Shown: positions 1-5,448, numbered from the stretch's first letter. The stretch: DNA of 9,535 nt from Candidatus Yonathbacteria bacterium RIFCSPHIGHO2_01_FULL_51_10 (GCA_001823505.1 MHUS01000007.1:15959-25493); one strand, 5' to 3'. The notes: generated from the letters alone by a model not told the origin. Numbers and translations are program-made.

Positions 1-694
1 ACACAAACTTGACGAGCGGGAGCTCCGCGAGGTTATTGTGATCGGCAATCCCAACTGGAAGCCGGGCGTCCTCGGGCTTGCCGCCAACAAGCTCATGGAA
101 GATTATGGCAGGCCGGCATTCGTGTGGGGCAGAGAAGGCGGCGTGCATATCAAAGGATCGTGCCGCTCAGACGGGACGGTCAATGTGGTTGAGCTCATGA
201 CGAGCGTTGCCGCGGGAACATTTCTTGATGTGGGAGGACATGAGATGTCGGGGGGTTTTTCTATCTCAAATGAAAAGATCCATGCGCTTGAGGAGGCGAT
301 CATCGAGGCATACCAAAAACTTGAACGTCGCGTTAAAAAAGATGTGAGCATCAAACCCGATGCCACACTTTCTTTGGATGACGTGAACATGAAAACATGG
401 GAGATCGTGGATCAGCTCGCGCCCTTCGGGATGGAAAATTCTAAGCCAATCTTTTTGTTTGAAGGAGTAGAGATCGTAGGGGTTAAATTGTTTGGCAAAG
501 AGAAGAACCATCTTGAGCTTACGTTCCTCAATTCCCGCGGCGGGAAGATCATTGCCATCGGATTCTTCGCCGACACATCGTCGTATGCTGTCCCTGTTCT
601 TGAGGGCGAACGCGTGAATCTCTATGCCACACTTGAGCTCTCGCGTTTTCGCGGGCGGCCCGAATTACGCTTAAGAATTATGGGCATACAATAG
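1..694 (+). CDS. recJ: Single-stranded-DNA-specific exonuclease RecJ, C-terminal part (5' truncated by window)
   Basis: RecJ is a 5'-to-3' single-strand DNA exonuclease of recombination and mismatch/base-excision repair. The reading frame is open from position 2, so the N-terminal DHH catalytic domain lies outside the window. Visible first is the DHHA1 part: NPNWKPGVLGLAANKL matches the RecJ W-x-PGV-x-G-x-x-A motif, followed by GGVHIKGSCRS (the GG...GS.RS nucleic-acid-contacting motif) and GGHEMSGGFSI (RecJ GGH-x-x-x-x-G). Next comes the OB-fold region with LAPFGMENSKPIF, a hallmark of RecJ C-termini, ending in a beta-rich tail. The gene ends at TAG 692-694. No RecJ extension beyond the OB domain is seen. 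The family call is secure; the exact subfamily is not determined. Confidence 0.93.
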   Translation, partial: HKLDERELREVIVIGNPNWKPGVLGLAANKLMEDYGRPAFVWGREGGVHIKGSCRSDGTVNVVELMTSVAAGTFLDVGGHEMSGGFSISNEKIHALEEAIIEAYQKLERRVKKDVSIKPDATLSLDDVNMKTWEIVDQLAPFGMENSKPIFLFEGVEIVGVKLFGKEKNHLELTFLNSRGGKIIAIGFFADTSSYAVPVLEGERVNLYATLELSRFRGRPELRLRIMGIQ

Positions 695-699
695 CTTCC

Positions 700-728
700 C
701 ATAGCAGGTTGAGAGCGAACCTGCTATG
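700..728. repeat. Perfect 11-bp inverted repeat (hairpin) after recJ
   Basis: CATAGCAGGTT (700-710) and AACCTGCTATG (718-728) are perfectly complementary around a 7-nt loop. The hairpin starts 5 nt after the recJ stop, but no T-tract follows on either strand, so it is not a standard intrinsic terminator. A second GCAGG (736-740) could compete with 704-708 for CCTGC (720-724). It may be a transcript-end stabiliser, an RNA processing site or an operator for the next gene. Confidence 0.6.
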
Positions 729-751
729 CTTAAGGGCAGGCGGATCGTTAG

Positions 752-766
752 AGAAAGGAGGTGATC
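752..766 (+). promoter_or_regulatory. Ribosome binding site with 15-nt match to the 16S rRNA 3' end
   Basis: AGAAAGGAGGTGATC is the exact complement of the usual bacterial 16S rRNA 3' terminus (GATCACCTCCTTTCT). Its AGGAGG core ends 8 nt before GTG 770, the normal spacing, which decides the start. The in-frame GTG at 761 lies inside the Shine-Dalgarno sequence and is rejected as a start. Confidence 0.85.
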
Positions 767-769
767 GTC

Positions 770-1111
770 GTGCCTAAGCAATGGTGTAAAGTACAGTGGT
801 GGCTGCTCCCAAAGGGGAAAATCGTTGCTTTGCGTAAAAAATTCCTTGGGTGTTTGCCCGGGAGTATTCTTAAGGTAAAGATCGGACCGCTGTATCACGT
901 CAACCCAGCTCGAGATGATTTTGTCTGGCACGATCTTTTCATAAAAGTCCTCAGTGTCGAAGAAGGGCCGGATCTGGCGTTTGAGGTCTTCTATTTCGAA
1001 AATGGAGTGGTCAAGGGACCACATTGGCTTAGCTTGAGCAATCAATGGCTCTACTATGCACATCCGGCACATTATTTCGTAGATGATGTGGAAATCGTGT
1101 ACCGCGCCTAA
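770..1111 (+). CDS. Hypothetical tryptophan-rich protein, 113 aa
   Basis: I do not recognise this protein. Starting at GTG 770 it has 113 residues, six of them tryptophan (W5, W10, W11, W53, W86, W93), plus many aromatics in the second half, such as VFYF near 73-76 and NQWLYYAHP at 91-99. There is no signal peptide or membrane helix. The pattern suggests a small beta-rich cytoplasmic protein. Codon use looks like that of the neighbouring genes, the ribosome binding site is near-ideal, and an intrinsic terminator overlaps the last codons, so the gene is very probably real and may be transcribed as a single unit after recJ. No convincing promoter was found between recJ and this gene. No function is assigned. 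Confidence 0.75.
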   Translation: MPKQWCKVQWWLLPKGKIVALRKKFLGCLPGSILKVKIGPLYHVNPARDDFVWHDLFIKVLSVEEGPDLAFEVFYFENGVVKGPHWLSLSNQWLYYAHPAHYFVDDVEIVYRA

Positions 1112-1146
1112 TACTAGCCTTCTAGTGTCCGGCGCGGTCTTTTTTT
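1101..1146 (+). terminator. Intrinsic terminator after the tryptophan-rich gene
   Basis: ACCGCGCC (1101-1108) pairs perfectly with GGCGCGGT (1131-1138). An inner stem ACTAG (1113-1117) / CTAGT (1122-1126) sits within the loop, and seven T residues follow (1140-1146). The left arm overlaps the last coding triplets and the stop of the upstream gene. It separates that gene from rnhA. Confidence 0.9.
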
Positions 1147-1156
1147 GCGAACAATA

Positions 1157-1165
1157 TGGTACGAT
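1157..1165 (+). promoter_or_regulatory. Extended -10 promoter for rnhA, likely leaderless
   Basis: TGG-TACGAT (TG motif 1157-1158, -10 hexamer 1160-1165) is followed by 7 nt and then ATG 1173, placing the expected transcription start at or next to the start codon. No good -35 box is visible because that position is occupied by the terminator T-tract. There is no Shine-Dalgarno sequence. Confidence 0.5.
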
Positions 1166-1172
1166 GAAAGAC

Positions 1173-1904
1173 ATGAAAACTGATGCGGCTACTATTTTTA
1201 CCGATGGGAGTTCCTCCGGCAATCCTGGACCGGGCGGATGGGGTGCTGTCGTGGTTGCGGAAGGGCGTGCGACCGAGCTTGGCGGCGGGGAAAAGCATAC
1301 GACAAATAATCGCATGGAGCTCGTTGCGGCGATCGAGGCGCTCAAATCACTCGACGCATATAACGGAAAAATTTTTATATATCCTGATTCTTCCTATGTC
1401 GTAAAAGGGATCACTTCGTGGATACACAACTGGCAAGCAAAGGGCTGGAAAACCGCTGGCAAAAAAGATGTGGAGAATCGTGATCTGTGGGAGAGACTTC
1501 TTGCGGTAGTGGAGGGGAAAGATATCAAATGGCAAGTGGTGCCGGGTCACTCGGGGGTGCCGGGGAATGAGCGCGCGGATGAGATCGCAACCGGGTACAC
1601 CAAAGGCACTCAGCCGAAATTATTTCGCGGAGCAGCCGGCGAATACGGAATCAATGTTTCCGATATTTCTCATGATCCCAAGAAGAAAGCGGCACACGAT
1701 GCGTCAAAAAAAACGCGCACCAAAAAAACAGGCCCTGCATATTCATATGTTAGTGCTATTGATGGGAAGGTGATGACGCACGCGTCGTGGGGCGAATGTG
1801 AAAAGCGCGTGAAGGGTGTTCCCAATACGCGCTTCAAGAAAGTATTTTCAGCGGAGGAAGAGAGAGTGCTTGTTGCGGAGTGGAAGCATTTAGGTAAAAA
1901 ATGA
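1173..1904 (+). CDS. rnhA: Ribonuclease HI with C-terminal hybrid-binding-like domain
   Basis: Cleaves the RNA strand of RNA-DNA hybrids (R-loops, primers). Counting from ATG 1173 (243 aa), the catalytic domain spans about 6-140: TDGSSSGNPGPGGWG with D11, NNRMEL with E49, PDSSYV with D72, PGHSG with H126 and NERADEIA with D136, the complete DEDD-plus-His set. A lysine-rich linker (about 142-188) leads to a second domain (about 189-237) with SWGECEKRVKG and NTRFKKVFSAEEE. This resembles the RNase H1 hybrid-binding/viroplasmin domain, with W206, F221, K222 and K223 at the binding positions; that domain is normally N-terminal. E. coli RNase HI is about 155 aa, so the extension is large. Start 1173 is preferred over the in-frame ATG 1164 because a -10 box sits 7 nt upstream. 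The stop TGA is 4 nt before comEC, suggesting one transcript. Confidence 0.94.
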   Translation: MKTDAATIFTDGSSSGNPGPGGWGAVVVAEGRATELGGGEKHTTNNRMELVAAIEALKSLDAYNGKIFIYPDSSYVVKGITSWIHNWQAKGWKTAGKKDVENRDLWERLLAVVEGKDIKWQVVPGHSGVPGNERADEIATGYTKGTQPKLFRGAAGEYGINVSDISHDPKKKAAHDASKKTRTKKTGPAYSYVSAIDGKVMTHASWGECEKRVKGVPNTRFKKVFSAEEERVLVAEWKHLGKK

Positions 1905-1908
1905 GTTC

Positions 1909-3429
1909 ATGGGCGAGCGCGTCTGGTGGAGCATTGCGGGTGGTTTTGCGGGTGGTATCTTTTTGCGTTCACTCATCAACCTCGGCTGGATCGCGATAAC
2001 AGCACTGTTGTGCGTTGCTATAATTCTTGCGCTTATCGCGCTTGTGGCCCGAGCGCGTACACCACTTGTCATGGCGATAGTGTTTGTCGCGGGCGCGGCA
2101 GGGATGCTGCGTTTTTCTTTTGCAGAGCAGCGCATCGTCTCACCGCAACTTGCCCTACACGAGAACGCACGGGTGACCCTGGAAGGTATCATCGACGAAG
2201 AGCCGGATGTCCGTGAAGGGAGGGTTCTTGTTCGCGTGCTGCCTGATCATATCAATACGACACCGCTTGCAACACAGACGCACATACTGGTTATCGCGGG
2301 AGAGTATCCGCGCCTTGCGTATGGCGATCGTGTGAGTTTAAAGGGCGTGCTTGAGCTGCCGCAGCCGATAGAGAATGGTAACCGTACGTTCAATTATCCT
2401 CAATATCTTGCCGTGCGCGGGATCGTGTATCAAATGCGCTATCCGCGCGTTGAGTTGATGGGATCGAACGAAGGCAACCCTATCATGCGCGCGTTGTTCA
2501 ATATTAAAGAATCATTTACCGATCGTTTGTCGCGCGCGGTACCAAAGCCAGAGAGTGCACTTTTAAGTGGCATTCTTGTTGGAGGATCGCAGTCGCTCGG
2601 CACCACGCTCACCGATGCCCTGCGGGCGGCCGGCGTCATTCATATTGTCGCGCTCTCCGGGTACAACGTGACGATCGTCGCTGAATCCATCATGCAGATG
2701 TTGGCGTTTCTTCCCATTGCGCTCGCGCGCTCGTTGGGCGTGGCAAGTGTTATTCTTTTTGCGCTTATGACCGGAGCCGGGGCAACGATCGTGCGTGCAG
2801 CGATCATGGCGCTTATTGTGGTCTTGGCACGCGCGACCGGCAGGCCGTATGACATGGCGCGAGCGCTCTTTCTTGCCGGTGTCGCCATGATCGCTGTCAA
2901 CCCGCATCTTCTGGTGTTTGATCTCTCGTTTCAACTTTCGTTTCTCGCGACACTCGGTCTCATCTACCTTTCGCCGTGGTTTGAAAAATTGTTTTCGCGC
3001 GTTACGGCGCGGTTTGGGCTGCGGGGGATATTGTCCGCGACGATCGCAACCCAGATACTGGTGTTCCCCCTGATCCTCTTTGCAATGGGGAAGATGAGTG
3101 TCATTGGCGTGGTGACCAATCTCCTCGTGCTTCCCGCCATCCCCGCGGCAATGCTTGCGGGGTTTCTCGCGGGCGCGGGTATGTTCATCCACGCCATGGT
3201 TGCGTTACCGTTCGCGTTCTTTGGGTACGTGCTGGCAAAATATGTGCTCACGGTCTCAGCATGGTTCGGCGCGTTGCCCTTCGCGCAAGTTGATGTTCCG
3301 TGGTTCACGGCGCCGTTTCTCGCAGGAACCTATCTTGTATTATTTTCTCTGATCTACTTGCGGTCGCGCGCCGGAGCATCATCTTCCAGTACCTCAAGTT
3401 CTCGCTCCACCTCGGCACTTTTGAGGTAG
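1909..3429 (+). CDS. comEC: ComEC/Rec2-family DNA-uptake channel, short form without nuclease domain
   Basis: ComEC forms the inner-membrane channel that brings single-stranded DNA into the cytoplasm in natural transformation. The 506-aa protein has N-terminal membrane helices (about 8-72), a soluble OB-like DUF4131 segment (about 85-180), and a Competence domain with HIVALSGYNVTIV (245-257), GAGATIVRAAIMA (289-301) and FDLSFQLSFLATLGLI (337-352). Several helices follow, up to about residue 484. Full-length ComEC is usually 700-800 aa with a C-terminal metallo-beta-lactamase domain, which is absent here. Residues 488-506 are a serine-rich tail encoded where the gene overlaps dedA on the other strand. 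The start ATG 1909 follows the rnhA stop by 4 nt without a Shine-Dalgarno sequence, so translation may be coupled to rnhA. Confidence 0.93.
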   Translation: MGERVWWSIAGGFAGGIFLRSLINLGWIAITALLCVAIILALIALVARARTPLVMAIVFVAGAAGMLRFSFAEQRIVSPQLALHENARVTLEGIIDEEPDVREGRVLVRVLPDHINTTPLATQTHILVIAGEYPRLAYGDRVSLKGVLELPQPIENGNRTFNYPQYLAVRGIVYQMRYPRVELMGSNEGNPIMRALFNIKESFTDRLSRAVPKPESALLSGILVGGSQSLGTTLTDALRAAGVIHIVALSGYNVTIVAESIMQMLAFLPIALARSLGVASVILFALMTGAGATIVRAAIMALIVVLARATGRPYDMARALFLAGVAMIAVNPHLLVFDLSFQLSFLATLGLIYLSPWFEKLFSRVTARFGLRGILSATIATQILVFPLILFAMGKMSVIGVVTNLLVLPAIPAAMLAGFLAGAGMFIHAMVALPFAFFGYVLAKYVLTVSAWFGALPFAQVDVPWFTAPFLAGTYLVLFSLIYLRSRAGASSSSTSSSRSTSALLR

Positions 3430-3977
3430 CGATAAAAAATGGCAACAACAATGACGGCGATGAGCGCAAGCACGAATGCGTATGCCCCAAACACATTACG
3501 CGACTTGCCAAAGAAATATCCGACCGCAATGAAGGGGAGCACCCAGATTGATGTTGCGACGAACATAATGAAGGCAAAGAGCCCGCGGTGCATTTTGCCG
3601 ACACCTGCGGGGATGGGAACGAATACTTTAAGTGCCGGCAAGAGCTTGCCGACGAATACGAACCACGCACCGCGCTTGCGAAATGCCGCCTCGGTGCGGC
3701 GGAGGATCTCTAGGGGGAAGACTTTGAATCGTGTGATGTACTCGATCCCCTTACGCCGCGCGAGCTCGTAGAGGATCATGTTGCCGATCATGTTGCCTGC
3801 CGCCCCTGCGACGACGGCCGGCACAAGGGCAATGCTACCCTGGCCGATGAAGTAGCCCACGACGATAAAGAGAAGCTGGCTTGAGGGCAAGCTTATGGCG
3901 CCATTCGCGATCATCATGAGGAAGATCCCCAAATAACTTGCACCTGCAAGGATCGTTTCTATCGTCGTTTCGTTCAT
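3354..3977 (-). CDS. DedA-family (VTT domain) membrane protein
   Basis: DedA/VTT proteins are integral membrane proteins implicated in lipid translocation and membrane-potential homeostasis. The 207-aa protein shows the family layout: a re-entrant hydrophobic start with ISLPSSQLLFIVVG (28-41), GNMIGNMILYELARRKG (61-77), GKLLPALKVFVPIPAG (110-125), then TSIWVLPFIAVGYFFG (142-157) and a last helix at about 165-182. The charged tail ELEVLEDDAPARDRK is encoded antisense to the comEC 3' end. Positions usually acidic in the first half (ENT/GD-type motifs) are Asn or Gln, and the two usual arginines of the R-x-x-P-x-x-R motif are lysines (K111, K117). The start ATG 3977 is supported by a -10 box exactly 7 nt upstream. 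The family call is good; the substrate is unknown. Confidence 0.88.
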   Translation of the reverse strand: MNETTIETILAGASYLGIFLMMIANGAISLPSSQLLFIVVGYFIGQGSIALVPAVVAGAAGNMIGNMILYELARRKGIEYITRFKVFPLEILRRTEAAFRKRGAWFVFVGKLLPALKVFVPIPAGVGKMHRGLFAFIMFVATSIWVLPFIAVGYFFGKSRNVFGAYAFVLALIAVIVVAIFYRYLKSAEVERELEVLEDDAPARDRK

Positions 3978-3984
3978 TCATCGC

Positions 3985-3993
3985 ATTGTAGCA
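3985..3993 (-). promoter_or_regulatory. Extended -10 promoter of the DedA gene, likely leaderless
   Basis: Read on the minus strand, TGC-TACAAT (5/6 match to TATAAT, with a TG extension) is followed by the 7-nt GCGATGA and then ATG 3977. The predicted transcription start falls on the start codon. No Shine-Dalgarno sequence and no clear -35 box are present. Confidence 0.6.
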
Positions 3994-4010
3994 TGTGGGG
4001 ACAACCGTTG

Positions 4011-4038
4011 TTGCGGATTTTGAGGGGGTAGGTAGAAT
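4011..4038 (+). promoter_or_regulatory. Sigma70-like promoter of the Ig-like protein gene, likely leaderless
   Basis: TTGCGG (4011-4016) and TAGAAT (4033-4038, 5/6 match) are separated by 16 nt. The ATG at 4046 follows the -10 box after exactly 7 nt, leaving no room for a leader or Shine-Dalgarno sequence. It diverges from the dedA promoter about 40 bp away. Confidence 0.6.
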
Positions 4039-4045
4039 TAGCTTG

Positions 4046-4828
4046 ATGAAATCAAAACAAAAGGGGTTTGCTGTTCTGGTTCTCGCACTGATTTTTATGG
4101 CTGCCACGGCAGTGGCAGGAGGGGTTTATTGGTGGCAGAAATCAATAATAAGTGATGAGGAACAAACCGCGCAAACTGTCTCTGGTGCGCAAGAAGAACA
4201 ACACCCAGTAATACCAGTCACATCTCCCACGGTTGCGCTGCAAGTGAACACAGCCAGTCCTCTTCCTGGTACATCTGTCGTGTTCACGAGCGACATAAAA
4301 GGGAAAGATATAGAGGCGCATTTAATAGAGTTTATTGGTGGCAGTCAATTTGGTAATTTTGTGCCTAAGGATGATGCGGTGCCCTATGCCTGGACGATCA
4401 ATTTATCAAAAACTGCCAGCGGCCAGAGAACTTATAAAGTTGTCGCTATAGTTGATGGTCAGCCGGTAGAGTCAAATTCCATTACGGTGACCGTTAAACC
4501 GGATTTATCGACACTTCGGCAACTCACTTTTGAACCGGGTGAACAAAAAGTATTATTTCCTGGCAGTAGCGAACAGTTACGACTCATGGGGTTATTTGAT
4601 GATGGGCTTAAGCGTGATTTAACGCAGGCCGCGATGGGAACAGTCTACAGCGAGGGAATCGTTTTTGATGGCGTTAAAACGACACCGGGCGATTCACCAG
4701 TAATTAGCGTCTCTGCAGATGGAAAGGTGACAGCGCAACAGCCGGGAACGGCGGACGTGATCGCTACGAATAATGGCATGACGACGGTGAGGAGGTTTAA
4801 TGTCGTATCATTGGATGAATTAGAATAG
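4046..4828 (+). CDS. Membrane-anchored protein with Ig-like and BIG2-like domains
   Basis: Probable surface or envelope protein of 260 aa, anchored in the membrane and facing outward. It starts with KQKGF and a hydrophobic segment (about 8-30, ending GGVYWW), without a lipobox. A polar linker (31-58) follows. The first beta domain (about 60-150) resembles the bacterial Ig-like repeats with HLIEFIGGS, a PYAWTI core and a closing SITVTV strand. The second (about 165-256) resembles BIG2, with SVSADGKVTAQQPGTADVIA (221-240) as its signature. BIG2-type domains are typical of adhesins and cell-surface proteins; the ligand here is unknown. ATG 4046 is chosen because a -10 box lies 7 nt before it; an in-frame GTG at 3995 would put the promoter inside the gene. 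A hand count over 4321-4500 gives about 43% GC, lower than comEC. Confidence 0.8.
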   Translation: MKSKQKGFAVLVLALIFMAATAVAGGVYWWQKSIISDEEQTAQTVSGAQEEQHPVIPVTSPTVALQVNTASPLPGTSVVFTSDIKGKDIEAHLIEFIGGSQFGNFVPKDDAVPYAWTINLSKTASGQRTYKVVAIVDGQPVESNSITVTVKPDLSTLRQLTFEPGEQKVLFPGSSEQLRLMGLFDDGLKRDLTQAAMGTVYSEGIVFDGVKTTPGDSPVISVSADGKVTAQQPGTADVIATNNGMTTVRRFNVVSLDELE

Positions 4829-4844
4829 TTCTCTCTAATGACTT

Positions 4845-4861
4845 CGGAGGTAGGACCTCCG
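4845..4861. repeat. Short palindromic repeat, family A copy 1
   Basis: CGGAGGTAGGACCTCCG forms a perfect 7-bp stem with an AGG loop, 16 nt after the stop of the Ig-like protein gene. It matches 15 of 17 positions with the copy at 5432-5448. There is no T-tract, so terminator function is doubtful. The stem pairs a Shine-Dalgarno-like GGAGGT with ACCTCC. Confidence 0.7.
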
Positions 4862-4927
4862 TAAAGAAGGGGGATAGTCAATGATGATGGTGAAAGGTTT
4901 ACTTAACTAAAGCAGCATTAATAGTTT

Positions 4928-4994
4928 TATTAGCGACGTAGAGCGAGTGAAGTGGAAAAGTAATCTTTTCCACTTCCGAGCCGAGGAGCTAATA
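4928..4994. repeat. Nested inverted repeats, candidate structured RNA or DNA element
   Basis: The outer stem TATTAGC (4928-4934) / GCTAATA (4988-4994) is a perfect 7 bp. Inside it, GAAGTGGAAAAG (4949-4960) and CTTTTCCACTTC (4965-4976) form a perfect 12-bp hairpin with a TAAT loop. The inner hairpin has no directly adjacent long T-tract. It lies in the 212-nt intergenic region 4829-5040, where no convincing gene was seen. Confidence 0.6.
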
Positions 4995-5004
4995 TAGGTT
5001 AATA

Positions 5005-5024
5005 CCTCGGTGCTTGCCCCGAGT
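5005..5024. repeat. Hairpin repeat, family B copy 1, terminator-like
   Basis: CCTCGGTGCTTGCCCCGAGT contains the stem CTCGG/CCGAG and is 18 of 20 identical to 6431-6450. A T-rich run (5033-5038) follows, but about 10 nt after the stem. CCGAGG at 4981-4986 can pair with CCTCGG (5005-5010) instead, giving an alternative structure just before the 5041 gene. Confidence 0.6.
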
Positions 5025-5040
5025 AGCCTTTATTTTTTGT

Positions 5041-5403
5041 ATGATTGAAATTGCCTTGGGTGCTCTTGGTGTGGCACTTTTGTTTTATTCACCAATACCA
5101 CTTTCCGCTACTCGCGAGTTGGTTAGACCACGGAGTGTGTATTTAGGGGGCGCAATTATTGTGCTAGTTGTTCTTCCCTACATCGTAAAACTTCCTGAAT
5201 CTATAAATGTTTGGACGTCTACAGTAGTTCCAATTTTCGCAATTGTTGGAGCAATCTTACTTGCACAAGTAAAAAGCGCTAGTATGGTGAATACGTCCCA
5301 AGAAAAATCAAAATCTGCGCATATCATAAATGTTATTACATGGATGCTTCTCCTCGGCATGTTGGCGGTTATTTTGCTTGTAGCAGGTTACACGTTACCT
5401 TGA
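5041..5403 (+). CDS. Hypothetical four-helix integral membrane protein, 120 aa
   Basis: No family is recognised. Starting at ATG 5041 the 120-aa protein has four predicted membrane segments: about 2-20, 34-50, 58-77 and 96-117. A basic stretch (RELVRPRS) lies between the first two, and a polar loop (about 80-93, with NTSQEKSKSAH) between the last two. An earlier in-frame TTG at 5014 lies inside the family B hairpin and is unlikely. A weak TTTATT 6 nt before the ATG could be a -10 box, consistent with the short leaders seen elsewhere. There is no Shine-Dalgarno sequence. A hand count over 5161-5340 gives about 36% GC, well below the flanking housekeeping genes. It ends with TGA and is followed by a family A hairpin and a strong terminator. 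Confidence 0.62.
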   Translation: MIEIALGALGVALLFYSPIPLSATRELVRPRSVYLGGAIIVLVVLPYIVKLPESINVWTSTVVPIFAIVGAILLAQVKSASMVNTSQEKSKSAHIINVITWMLLLGMLAVILLVAGYTLP

Positions 5404-5431
5404 GGTGCAATATTTGTCATAAATTAATCTC

Positions 5432-5448
5432 CGGAGGTCGGACTTCCG
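5432..5448. repeat. Short palindromic repeat, family A copy 2
   Basis: CGGAGGTCGGACTTCCG forms a 7-bp stem with one G-U pair, 28 nt after the stop of the 5041 gene. It differs from the copy at 4845-4861 at two positions: one in the loop, and one in the stem that turns a G-C pair into G-U, so pairing is kept in RNA. Confidence 0.65.

Noticed and set aside
671..1345. A 224-codon open frame on the minus strand opposite the Trp-rich gene and rnhA
   Set aside because: It crosses the terminator and the rnhA catalytic region, lacks any motif, and the plus-strand genes have a ribosome binding site, promoter and domain support.
2563..3192. A 209-codon open frame on the minus strand opposite comEC
   Set aside because: Its translation is rich in Arg, His and Lys without domains, as expected from the complement of a GC-rich membrane protein gene; the plus-strand comEC motifs are unmistakable.
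3995..4045. Upstream in-frame GTG start for the Ig-like protein gene
   Set aside because: It would place the TTGCGG/TAGAAT promoter inside the coding region and put 17 extra residues before the KQKGF membrane anchor.
4960..5030. Resemblance of GGTTAATACCTCGG to a 16S rRNA fragment (GTTAATACCTT region)
   Set aside because: The similarity is about ten bases long and the flanks do not continue as rRNA; a chance match is more likely.
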